This document shows, in pieces, positions 24,922-33,998 of a stretch of DNA of 64,000 nucleotides (positions are counted from its first letter, which is position 1; each line of letters begins with the position of its first letter). A model generated the notes under the pieces. It ran no database searches and was not told where the DNA came from. It was given only the letters and a program-made list of their open reading frames with translations. Source of the stretch: Ornithinimicrobium sufpigmenti (lineage in GTDB: Bacteria; Actinomycetota; Actinomycetes; Actinomycetales; Dermatophilaceae); the NCBI RefSeq assembly GCF_004322775.1, contig NZ_CP036403.1:248001-312000 (forward strand). Reading direction: 5' to 3'. The position numbers were made by a program, and so were the translations under genes.

Positions 24922-25730
24922 GGCCGGCGCAGTCGGGCGTACAGGACGGTATCGGCCTTGGCGGTCGCCGCCTCGTCGCCGTCGAACGCGGCCACGGCCT
25001 GGGCCACCCCGGGCGCCGTCCACAGGTCGGCCGCCTCCGCGGAGTCGTAGGGATACCCGGCCAACCCGCCCCGGGCGACGTGCACCACCGCCGAGCCCCC
25101 CGCCTCGGCCGCAGCCCGGCGCAGCAGATCGTCCAGGGCCGCGACGTCGAAGGATGCCGCGAGCTGGTCGTGGAGATAGGCACGCTCCTGCGGGGTGCGG
25201 GCCAGGTCCAGGAAACGCTCGCGGTCCGCTTCGTCCTGCGGGGCAGCCACGTCCACGAGGTAGAGCGTCCCGCCTGCGCCGAGGTGGGACACCGCCTGGC
25301 GCAGCCCCTGCCCTGGGTCGCTCCACAGCCCGAGGTTGAGGTGGCACAGCACCAGGTCGAAGTGTCGCGGCCCGTCATACCCGCGCGCGGCCAGCGCCTC
25401 CGGGAGCCGCTCGGCGGTGCCCGCCAGGATATGGACCGCGGGATCGCCGGCGTGCCGGGAGGTGGCGGCCGCCACCGCCTCGGGGGCGGGGTCGAGGCCC
25501 ACGAGGACCGCGTCGCGGTCCAACGCCCGGAGGTCGCTGATCAGCTCGCCCCCGCCACAGCCGAGGTCCAGCACCGCTGCCGGCGACGGCCGCAACGCCA
25601 GTCCCAGGGCGGCCGTCAGGCGCCGTGAACCGGCGGTCTCCCGGTCGTCGAAACTGCCGCTCACCGAGCGGCGGTCAGCCCTGACGAACCAGCTCTGCGC
25701 GGTGGCCCCTGATGCGTCATCCCCTCGCAT
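24918..25730 (-). CDS. SAM-dependent methyltransferase, candidate Arg N-dimethyltransferase (PznL-like)
   Basis: A 270-residue class I methyltransferase: AAVLDLGCGGGELI (residues 52-64, SAM loop), VGLDPAPEAV (acidic end of strand 2) and FDLVLCHLNLGLWSDP (strand 4). Length is close to that of the plantazolicin N-terminal Arg dimethyltransferase (about 264 residues, from memory). It is the first gene of the operon with the cluster's kinase and regulator, and the precursor core begins with Arg, the known target. The assignment to PznL rests on context; sequence-specific Arg-pocket residues were not verified. TAAGGT lies 6 nt before the ATG (leaderless). Confidence 0.75.
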   Translation of the reverse strand: MRGDDASGATAQSWFVRADRRSVSGSFDDRETAGSRRLTAALGLALRPSPAAVLDLGCGGGELISDLRALDRDAVLVGLDPAPEAVAAATSRHAGDPAVHILAGTAERLPEALAARGYDGPRHFDLVLCHLNLGLWSDPGQGLRQAVSHLGAGGTLYLVDVAAPQDEADRERFLDLARTPQERAYLHDQLAASFDVAALDDLLRRAAAEAGGSAVVHVARGGLAGYPYDSAEAADLWTAPGVAQAVAAFDGDEAATAKADTVLYARLRRP

Positions 25731-25834
25731 GTGGCGACCTTACTGCACCCTTACGACCCGCTCAGCCGTGCGCGACGCGACCCTGCTCTGGCGCCAGGGC
25801 CAGCGTCATCGCTCCGGCGAGGACGTCCTGCCGC

Positions 25835-26056
25835 CTACAGCTTCTCCAGCTTGTGGAACGGGCTGACGATGCGCTCGGTGCGGTTGCTGAAGTTCACGGT
25901 GACCGCTGCCTTCTCGGTGCCCACCACCCGCCCGAGCCCGTACGACTGGTGTGAGACTCGGTCGTGCAGCTCGAAGGTCTCGATCTCGGGCACGACGTCT
26001 GGCTTGAAGGGGCTCGACGCGAGGTGACGCCGCTGAGGTCTGGACCGTGATGTCAT
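25835..26056 (-). CDS. Small Tudor-like domain protein
   Basis: A 73-residue basic protein. After about 30 polar residues it has FELHDRVSHQSYGLGRVVG, then AAVTVNFSNRTERIVSPFHKLEKL. This resembles the Tudor-like C-terminal domain of UvrD-type helicases (HxxYGxGxV ... FxKLxKL), which touches RNA polymerase. A regulatory role at the polymerase is possible but unproven. The ATG at 26056 lies 6 nt after CATACT. Confidence 0.65.
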   Translation of the reverse strand: MTSRSRPQRRHLASSPFKPDVVPEIETFELHDRVSHQSYGLGRVVGTEKAAVTVNFSNRTERIVSPFHKLEKL

Positions 26057-26275
26057 CTTCTCAGTATGGGCTCTGCAGCGGCCCACCCGGTCAGCCGGTC
26101 AGCGCCATGCTGTCGGTCGGGAGCCGGACGCGGGTCGAGGCCGGCATCGGTGAGGACCGCGAGGGCTCCCTGCGACAAGGCCCCGGCGATCCACCGAACG
26201 GTGGAGGCGCGGATCAACCCTGGCTCGGCCGTGACGGTGGATGTGGAGGCAGCGGTGCGCTCGTAGGTTCGCACC

Positions 26276-27211
26276 ATGACCGCCGTTGAAGTGCGACATC
26301 TGCACAAGCGCTACGGGCAGCACCCTGCCGTCGACGACGTCTCGTTCTCCGTGGAGGAGGGGGAGATCTTCGGCATCATCGGGCCCAACGGCGCCGGCAA
26401 GACGACCACGGTCGAGAGCATCGCCGGCCTGCGGACGCCCGACTCCGGCTCGATCTCCGTCCTGGGACTCGACCCGGTCAAGGACCGGGCCGAGGTGCGT
26501 GAGCGACTCGGGGTGCAGCTGCAGGAGAGCAGCTTTCCCGATGCGATCAGGGTCGCCGAGGCGCTCGACCTCTACAGCTCCTTCTACCGTGACCCCGCCG
26601 ACTGGCGCGAGCTCATGGGGCTGCTCGGTCTCACCGAGAAGCGCAACACGCAGTACCGGGCCCTCTCAGGAGGCCAGAAGCAGCGCCTGTCGATCGCGCT
26701 CGCCCTGGTGGGCAACCCCAAGGTCGCGATCCTGGACGAGCTCACGACGGGGCTGGACCCGCAGGCGAGGCGGGACACCTGGACCCTCATCGAGCGGGTG
26801 CGTGACACGGGCGTGACGATCCTCCTGGTCACGCACTTCATGGATGAGGCACAGCGCCTCAGCGACCGGATCGCCGTCATCGACGGTGGCCGGGTGGCTG
26901 CACTGGACACGCCCTCAGGGCTGATCGCGCGGACCAGCGCGGTGCAGCAGGTCCGGTTCCGCGTGGGTCGGCCGCTGGAGAAGAGTGTCCTCACCGAGCT
27001 GCCCGAGGTGACCGAGGTCGACGTCAGGGAGGGCCGCTGGGTGGTCACCGGCCGGGGCCAGCTCCTGAGCAGCGTCGCAGAGGCCCTCGCGAGGGCCCAG
27101 GTGGTGGCCATGGATCTGCGCGCCGACCAGGGGACGCTCGACGACGCGTTCCTGACCCTGACGGGACGGGCCCCGGACCACTCCCCAGCCACTGATCGGA
27201 AGGGTCACTGA
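26276..27211 (+). CDS. ABC transporter ATPase whose permease is disrupted
   Basis: A 311-residue ABC-2-type ATPase: Walker A GPNGAGKTT, Q-loop VQLQESSF, signature LSGGQKQRLSIALALVG, Walker B VAILDELTTGLD (Leu instead of the usual Pro after DE) and H-loop LVTHFMDE. TAGGTT lies 6 nt before the ATG. The next gene, an ABC-2 permease, begins at 27211 (overlap TGATG) but is cut after about 18 codons by an IS3-family element. So the ATPase is an orphan unless it uses another permease. It stands near the LAP cluster and might once have been a second exporter. Confidence 0.9.
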   Translation: MTAVEVRHLHKRYGQHPAVDDVSFSVEEGEIFGIIGPNGAGKTTTVESIAGLRTPDSGSISVLGLDPVKDRAEVRERLGVQLQESSFPDAIRVAEALDLYSSFYRDPADWRELMGLLGLTEKRNTQYRALSGGQKQRLSIALALVGNPKVAILDELTTGLDPQARRDTWTLIERVRDTGVTILLVTHFMDEAQRLSDRIAVIDGGRVAALDTPSGLIARTSAVQQVRFRVGRPLEKSVLTELPEVTEVDVREGRWVVTGRGQLLSSVAEALARAQVVAMDLRADQGTLDDAFLTLTGRAPDHSPATDRKGH

Positions 27212-27264
27212 TGGGTGCTTTCCCCAGGATGGTCGCGGTCGAGACGAAGCTGTTCCTCCGAGAC
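27211..27264 (+). pseudogene. 5' remnant of an ABC-2 permease gene
   Basis: MGAFPRMVAVETKLFLRD is a typical ABC-2 permease N-terminus directly coupled to the ATPase gene. After codon 18 the frame enters the antisense strand of IS3 orfB, and no further permease sequence is found on the other side of the element. The gene is thus truncated, not merely interrupted. Confidence 0.75.
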
Positions 27265-27789
27265 CGCCCGCCAGCCGATCACCCGGCGGGAGAAGGCGTC
27301 GATCACGAACGCGACGTAGACCATGCCCAGCCAGGTCGGCACGTAGGTGAAGTCGGCAACCCAGAGCCGGTTCGGCGCGGGCGGGTCGAAGTCACGGTTG
27401 ACCAGGTCCGTCGCCCGCCGCGCGTGCTTGTCCGCGATGGTGGTGCGGGGCTTCTTGCCGTACTGGGCGCCTTCCCAGCCGTTAGCGCGGTAGAGCCGCT
27501 CGATCGTGCACCTGGCCACGTCGTGGCCCTTGCCGCGTAGCCGCAGCCACATCTTGCGACTGCCGAGGCCGGCCACCAGTTTCGAGGAAGCGCGCTCGGC
27601 CCGGATGAGCTCGGTGACCTGCTCGTCGCGCAGCGCCCGCGCGCTGGGCTTGCGGTTCACCCACTCGTAGTAGGTGGAGGGGCTGATGCCGATGCCGTGC
27701 TCGCTCAGCACGGCGCACAAGGGCTCGACACCCCACCGCAGGCCATCGCCCACCCGGTGGTCCTTGTGCTCGGTGATGAAGGCGATCAC
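27265..27789 (-). pseudogene. IS3-family transposase orfB, truncated
   Basis: The frame encodes the integrase-type transposase of IS3 elements: the helical HTH_21-like part (HGIGISPSTYYEWVNRKPS), then the DDE core with first Asp in LWVADFTYVPTW and second Asp in FVIDAFSRRVIGWR. After GWRA the frame runs into flanking permease DNA and ends at 27205, so the final third including the catalytic Glu is missing. It overlaps orfA by 4 nt; in intact members the two are joined by frameshifting. Confidence 0.85.
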
Positions 27790-28109
27790 CTGCGCCCGGG
27801 CCGGTCGAGCTCGGCCCCGAAGAAAGCCGCCGCGGCCTTCAGGATCTCGTTCGCGCGCCGCAGCTCGGCGTTCTCCCGCCGCAGCGCCTTGATCTGCTCG
27901 TGCTCAGCGGTCGTGACGCCGGGTCGGGTGCCGGAGTCGATCTCCGCACGGCGGACCCACTTACGCAACGTCTCGGCCGAGCCGATACCCAACTTCGCCG
28001 CGATCGAGCGGATCGCCTCGAACTCCGAGGCGTACTCCTCACGCTGCTCCAGCACCAGCCGCACCGCCCGCTCGCGGAACTCCTGGCTGTACTTCGACGG
28101 TCTTGCCAT
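27786..28109 (-). CDS. IS3-family orfA (transposase helix-turn-helix protein)
   Basis: A 107-residue protein starting MARPSKYSQEFRERAVRLV, with the HTH_Tnp_1 fold (IAAKLGIGSAETLRKWVRRAEID) and a C-terminal leucine-zipper-like coiled coil (EQIKALRRENAELRRANEILKAAAAFF). It binds the element's ends in intact IS3 members. The start is ATG 28109, because GGAAGG lies 9 nt upstream; ATG 28118 is too close to that site. Confidence 0.88.
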   Translation of the reverse strand: MARPSKYSQEFRERAVRLVLEQREEYASEFEAIRSIAAKLGIGSAETLRKWVRRAEIDSGTRPGVTTAEHEQIKALRRENAELRRANEILKAAAAFFGAELDRPGRR

Positions 28110-28157
28110 GACCTGCATCCTTCCAACGGATCAGGTCTCCGGACACCCCGGGATGGC

Positions 28158-28484
28158 TCACTCGTCGGTCAGCAGTAGGTCCGGCGCGTGCCGACGCGCG
28201 ACCCCCTCGTCAAACCCGACGAACCACATCGGCTGTGAGGCGATCCATCGCACACCGGGATCGAAATCCGCCAGCCACAGCCGATCAAGTTCCAAGCGGC
28301 TTTCGTAGGGCACGTGCCCACGCGTGGTCGCCGACCAGAATCGGCCCGAGTAGTGACGTTGCCGCGCGTGCGACCTCGGCCGACGCACCGGCAGCGCGGT
28401 GGAGGCCTGGTGGAGGTCCAGCTGCCGCAACGACGTGGTGACCACCTCGCCGTCGACATCGACGTAGCGAACTTCGGTGTCCAT
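28158..28484 (-). pseudogene. TnsA-like transposon endonuclease, C-terminally truncated
   Basis: A 108-residue fragment of a TnsA-type heteromeric transposase endonuclease: HVPYESRLELDRLWLADFDPGVRWIASQPMW with the catalytic Glu, then ARRHAPDLLLTDE with the catalytic Asp; a matching catalytic Lys and the C-terminal half (normally another 100 or more residues) are absent, cut by the IS3 end just downstream. The start ATG has GAAGGA upstream. No tnsB, tnsC or tniQ follows. Remnant of a Tn7-like element. Confidence 0.75.
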
Positions 28485-28518
28485 CGGGTCCTTCGCACCC
28501 ACGAGCTCAGTGTGGCGT

Positions 28519-28578
28519 GGTGACACGAAACTGAGACGCGGTGACACGCCGGTGACACGAAATTGAGACGGTGACACG
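28519..28578. repeat. Four GTGACACG repeats, probable transposon end
   Basis: GTGACACG occurs at 28520-28527, 28541-28548, 28552-28559 and 28571-28578. Two copies extend to GTGACACGAAA(C/A)TGAGACG. Clustered oriented repeats beside a tnsA gene are the expected form of TnsB binding sites at a Tn7-like element's end. No similar repeats are seen on the other side, where the element is lost. Confidence 0.6.
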
Positions 28579-28650
28579 AAATCGGGGTTCCTACAAACGT
28601 CCCGGCCAGCGCGTCCCGGTCGAGGCGGGAATGAACCGGCCCGACCCAAG

Positions 28651-28736
28651 GTTGAGCCTGATGAACTCAACTTCGATGAGCCTCGGTTTGACAACTCGGG
28701 GGAGCCTCCTCGTAGGTTGAGTGCAGACGTGTCAAC
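28651..28736 (+). promoter_or_regulatory. dnaK promoter with two HAIR (HspR) boxes
   Basis: TTGAG-N9-CTCAA at 28652-28670 is a perfect core HAIR box. TTGAG-N9-GTCAA at 28717-28735 is a second copy with one mismatch. Between them lies TTGACA (28688-28693) and, 19 nt on, TAGGTT (28713-28718), a likely -35/-10 pair whose -10 overlaps the second box. HspR, encoded in the same operon, is known to repress from such boxes together with DnaK. The rest of the 306-bp gap 28485-28790 holds the transposon-end repeats. Confidence 0.8.
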
Positions 28737-28790
28737 CCCGCGTTGCGCCCGGCCCGGGTGCGGCGCACCGCAGACCAAGGAGAACACCAC

Positions 28791-30694
<1,904 letters not shown>

Positions 30695-30698
<4 letters not shown>

Positions 30699-31396
30699 CG
30701 GACGTCAACAGGACCCCGACCGGCGGCCCCTCCGAGGAGGAGGCCGCCGGGAAGGGCCCGGTGATCCGCGACAAGCGCCGCATCGACCCCGAGACCGGCC
30801 AGCCCCGTCAGGTGGCGGACCCGCAGCCGACCGCGCCCGAAGACGCCCAGGCGGCCTCCGCCGAGCAGGCCGGTGCCGGCAACCCCGCCGGCAGCCCCGC
30901 TGGCAACCCTGCCGCCGACGGAGAAGCCGATGAAGGTGACCTGCACCCGGACACCCAGCTGGCCGCCGAGCGGCTGGAGGAGATGCGCCGGATGCAGGCC
31001 GAGTTCGTCAACTTCCGCAACCGCACCCAGCGGGAGCGGGAGGCGGACCGGACCCGCGCCACCGGCGCCGTGGTCGAGGCGATGCTGCCCCTGCTGGACG
31101 ACATCCACTCCGCCCGGGAGCACGGCGACCTCGAGGAGGGCACGCCGTTCGCGGCCATGGCCGACAAGCTGGAGGCCACCCTCGGTCGCTTCGGCGTCGA
31201 GCGCACCGGCTTCGTCGGCGAGGTCTTCGACCCGACCGTCCACGAGGCGCTGATGCACATGCCGGCCGACAGTCCCGGCGTCGAGCTCCCCGAGGGCGCG
31301 ACCGAGATGACGATCGTCCAGGTGATGCAGCCTGGCTTCAAGATCGGCGACCAGGTCGTGCGCGCCGCGCGGGTGGCGGTCGCCGACCCCAGCTGA
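30695..31396 (+). CDS. grpE: Nucleotide exchange factor GrpE
   Basis: A 233-residue protein that releases ADP from DnaK. It has a long disordered N-terminus (about 85 residues, rich in Pro, Ala and Glu), a coiled coil ([29 protein letters not shown]) and the C-terminal beta domain ([19 protein letters not shown] ... [21 protein letters not shown]). The GTG at 30695 overlaps the dnaK stop (GTGA), implying coupled translation. Confidence 0.96.
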
Positions 31397-31476
31397 CCCC
31401 GATGCGGGGCAGGCACGACATACCCACGCAGGAGTGGGAGAGGATGACCAGGAGATGACAGGGAGGTGAGGACCGC

Positions 31477-32508
31477 ATGGTGAGCCAGGACTGGATGGAC
31501 AAGGACTTCTACGCCATCCTCGGCGTCGAGAAGGACGTCGACGACAAGACCCTGAAGAAGACCTACCGCAAGCTGGCACGCGAGTGGCACCCGGACTCCC
31601 GTCCGGGGGACAAGGCGGCGGAGCAGCGCTTCAAGGACGTCGGTGAGGCCTATGCGGTCCTCTCCGACCCCGAGAAGCGCAAGCAGTATGACGCCGTCCG
31701 CGCCATGGGCGGCGGCGCCCGCTTCACCGCCGGTGCCGGTGGCGCCGGCGGCGGCGGGGGCTTCGAGGACGTCTTCGCCCAGATGTTCGGCGGCGCCGGC
31801 GGGGCCCAGAACGTCCGGTTCGAGACCGGCGGTGGTGGCATCGACCTGGAGGACCTGCTCGGTGCCTTCGGCGGCGGCGGGTTCGGCGGTCAGCAGGGCT
31901 TCCCCGGGGGTTTCCCCGGAGGCAGCCAGGGTGGCTTCGGCCGCCGCGCTGCGCCCCGCGGTCAGGACGTCGAGGCGCGCACGACCATCGACTTCAGGGC
32001 TGCGGTCAACGGTGACACCGTCACGCTGAGCAAGCCCGATGGCGGCACGGTGACCACACGCATCCCCGCCGGAGTCAAGGACGGCCAGAAGATCCGCCTG
32101 CGCGGCAAGGGGCAGCCCTCGCCGGTGCAGGGCGGTGAGCCCGGCGACATGTACCTGCACGTCACGGTGACGCCCCACCCGGTCTTCGGCCGGGACGGGC
32201 TCAACCTCACCGTCGACGTACCCGTCACCTTCGCCGAGGCCGCCCTGGGCGCGACCGTCCAGGTGCCCACGCTCGACGGCTCCTCCGTCAAGGTGAGGGT
32301 CGCCCCCGGCACCCCCTCCGGGCGGGTGCTACGGGTCAAGGGGCGCGGCATCGAGACCAAGAACGGTACCGGCGACCTGCTCGCCAAGGTCCAGGTCGTG
32401 GTGCCCCAGCGGCTCTCCGACCAGGCACGGGAGGCCGTGGAGCTCCTCCAGGCGGAAGACGGCGACACTGACCCGCGGGCCGAGCTGCTGCGACGAGCGA
32501 GGACGTGA
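31477..32508 (+). CDS. dnaJ: DnaJ-type co-chaperone without zinc-finger domain (CbpA-like)
   Basis: A 343-residue type II J protein. J domain at residues 10-75 with H38-P39-D40; a Gly/Phe-rich linker (about 80-170); then the two beta-barrel substrate domains (TIPAGVKDGQKIRLRGKG-like segment, GDMYLHVTVTPHPVFGRDG). The four CxxCxGxG zinc motifs of classical DnaJ are absent; the protein is CbpA-like although it occupies the dnaJ position of the operon. GGGAGGTGAGG precedes ATG 31477. Confidence 0.93.
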   Translation: MVSQDWMDKDFYAILGVEKDVDDKTLKKTYRKLAREWHPDSRPGDKAAEQRFKDVGEAYAVLSDPEKRKQYDAVRAMGGGARFTAGAGGAGGGGGFEDVFAQMFGGAGGAQNVRFETGGGGIDLEDLLGAFGGGGFGGQQGFPGGFPGGSQGGFGRRAAPRGQDVEARTTIDFRAAVNGDTVTLSKPDGGTVTTRIPAGVKDGQKIRLRGKGQPSPVQGGEPGDMYLHVTVTPHPVFGRDGLNLTVDVPVTFAEAALGATVQVPTLDGSSVKVRVAPGTPSGRVLRVKGRGIETKNGTGDLLAKVQVVVPQRLSDQAREAVELLQAEDGDTDPRAELLRRART

Positions 32509-32966
32509 GGGGCGACGTGAGGGCGATGATCGACCGCGACACCCCCGTCTACGTGATCTCGGTGGCGGCCGAGCTGGCCGGGATGCACGCGCAGACGCTG
32601 CGCCAGTACGACCGGCTCGGGCTGGTCACACCCTCGCGCACGCGAGGTGGCGGCCGGCGCTACTCGGCCCGCGACGTCGACCGGCTCCGTGAGGTGCAGC
32701 GCCTGTCCAGCGAGGGTGTGAGCCTGGCCGGCATCCAGCGCATCCTCGACCTGGAGACCCAGGTCGAGGCGATGCGCGCCCGGCTGGCGGAGCTGACCGC
32801 CGAGAACCACGCGCTGCGCGAGGCTGTGGGGCGCTCCCAGCGCGTCTTCGCCGCCGGTCGTACCGGCGAGGTGGTGGCGCTGCGCGCCGGCACCCGCCCC
32901 CGGGGCACCTCGGCCAGCACCGCGCTGACCCTGTGGCGTCCTCAGGGCTGGCCGTTCGACGACTGA
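32505..32966 (+). CDS. hspR: Heat-shock repressor HspR (MerR family)
   Basis: A 153-residue MerR-type regulator. Seen: VYVISVAAELAGMHAQTLRQYDRLGLV (winged helix), TRGGGRRYSARDVDRLREVQRLS, a coiled coil (QVEAMRARLAELTAENHALRE) and a C-terminal tail with TALTLWRPQGWP, typical of HspR. It represses dnaK and clpB promoters by binding HAIR boxes with DnaK as co-repressor. The GTG at 32505 overlaps the dnaJ stop by 4 nt; ATG 32526 is an alternative that fits the M. tuberculosis N-terminus well. Confidence 0.95.
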   Translation: MRGDVRAMIDRDTPVYVISVAAELAGMHAQTLRQYDRLGLVTPSRTRGGGRRYSARDVDRLREVQRLSSEGVSLAGIQRILDLETQVEAMRARLAELTAENHALREAVGRSQRVFAAGRTGEVVALRAGTRPRGTSASTALTLWRPQGWPFDD

Positions 32967-32990
32967 CGCGAGCCGAAGGGCTCACGGACG

Positions 32991-33034
32991 AGACGCGCGT
33001 TGTGCACCACCCTGCCGGTGCACAACGCGCGTCT
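32991..33034. terminator. Bidirectional hairpin terminator after hspR
   Basis: AGACGCGCGTTGTGCACC (32991-33008) pairs perfectly with GGTGCACAACGCGCGTCT (33017-33034): an 18-bp stem with an 8-nt loop. It lies between convergent hspR and the ABC permease gene, so it can end both transcripts. Confidence 0.85.
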
Positions 33035-33075
33035 TCGTCAGATCCCACCCGGCGCCCCGGCGCCCACCCGTCTGA

Positions 33076-33915
33076 CTACTTGACCTCCTTGCGGGCCACC
33101 CGCCAGGAGCCGATGGTCAGCGGGAGCAGGATCCAGATCGCGGCCGTGGTGCCGATCTGCGCCCACTCCGTCGAGGACAGCGCCTCGTCACTCAGCAGGC
33201 CCGCCTGGGCCAGGCCGAGGTCGAACCAGGCGGCGTTCTCCCGCAGCCAGTCGGTGGCCATGAACAGGAGCGGGGACAGGGTAGGCACCAGCACGTAGGC
33301 GACGATGCCCAGCGGCACGTTGAGCAGCAGGGCGCCGAAGGCGACACCCATGAGCACGCCGAGGACCTGCAGGACCAGCAGGTGCCCGAGGAAGGTCCAG
33401 CCCATCGCCAGGTCGACCTGGCCACCGTCGGCCACCATCATCGAGACCGCGTGCGCGGCCATGGCCAGCCCGATGGACAGGGCCAGGACGAGCAGCCCCA
33501 GCAGGACCGCGGCGACGGTCTTGGCCAGCATCACCCGCATCCGTCGGGGCTCCTGGGTGAAGGTGATGAGCGCGGTCCGCTGGCTCCACTCGTTGGCCGC
33601 GGTCATGATGCCCAGGATCGGGATCAGGAGCGCCTGGGGGATGTTGGCCGCGGCGAGCAGGGGGAACAGCTGGGTGCCGCTGTCGCGGTTGACCCACAGC
33701 GTGATCCCCATCGCGAGAGCCGTGATGATCAGGATGGAGATCAGCAGCCAGCGCCCCGCCCGGGTGTCGACCAGCTTGCGCAGCTCGACCTTCAGCAGGG
33801 TGGAGAAGGGCACACCCCTGACGTCCGCCAGCCGCGGGTGCGCCGCGTCGTCCTTCCGTGCCGCCGTGCCCGCCGGGGTTGCGGAGGAATCGGGGTGGGT
33901 GTCGGTGGTGGTCAT
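33076..33915 (-). CDS. ABC-2 type permease
   Basis: A 279-residue membrane protein with a polar, Thr-rich N-terminus (about 45 residues) and six predicted helices; LLKVELRKLVDTRAGRWLL before helix 1 and ANEWSQRTALITFTQEPRRMRVMLAK between helices 2 and 3 are typical of ABC-2 exporters of this subgroup. The start ATG 33915 has CAGGAG upstream; GTG 34002, overlapping the ATPase stop, would add 29 residues. Paired with the ATPase upstream. The substrate is unknown. Confidence 0.85.
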   Translation of the reverse strand: MTTTDTHPDSSATPAGTAARKDDAAHPRLADVRGVPFSTLLKVELRKLVDTRAGRWLLISILIITALAMGITLWVNRDSGTQLFPLLAAANIPQALLIPILGIMTAANEWSQRTALITFTQEPRRMRVMLAKTVAAVLLGLLVLALSIGLAMAAHAVSMMVADGGQVDLAMGWTFLGHLLVLQVLGVLMGVAFGALLLNVPLGIVAYVLVPTLSPLLFMATDWLRENAAWFDLGLAQAGLLSDEALSSTEWAQIGTTAAIWILLPLTIGSWRVARKEVK

Positions 33916-33998
33916 CGGATGCTCCTGGTAGGTCGTGCCGGCATGGGTCTGCGTCGGGGCGGGCTGCTGCTCTCGCGTCGGGCGGCGGCTCGGCGTGC

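Larger units (their letters stand above)
27265..28145 (-). mobile_element. IS3-family insertion sequence, 3'-truncated
   Basis: The element contains orfA and most of orfB on the complementary strand. Its orfA-proximal end is well defined by TGTCCGGAGACCTGATCC (complement of 28128-28145), beginning with TG as IS3-family ends do. The opposite end is missing: orfB stops just past its second catalytic Asp, at the junction with the ABC permease near 27262-27266. So transposition from this copy alone is not possible. Confidence 0.8.

Noticed and set aside
26057..26275. Short plus-strand frame between the Tudor-like gene and the ABC ATPase.
   Set aside because: No domain, no ribosome site; it is the divergent promoter region of the two neighbours.
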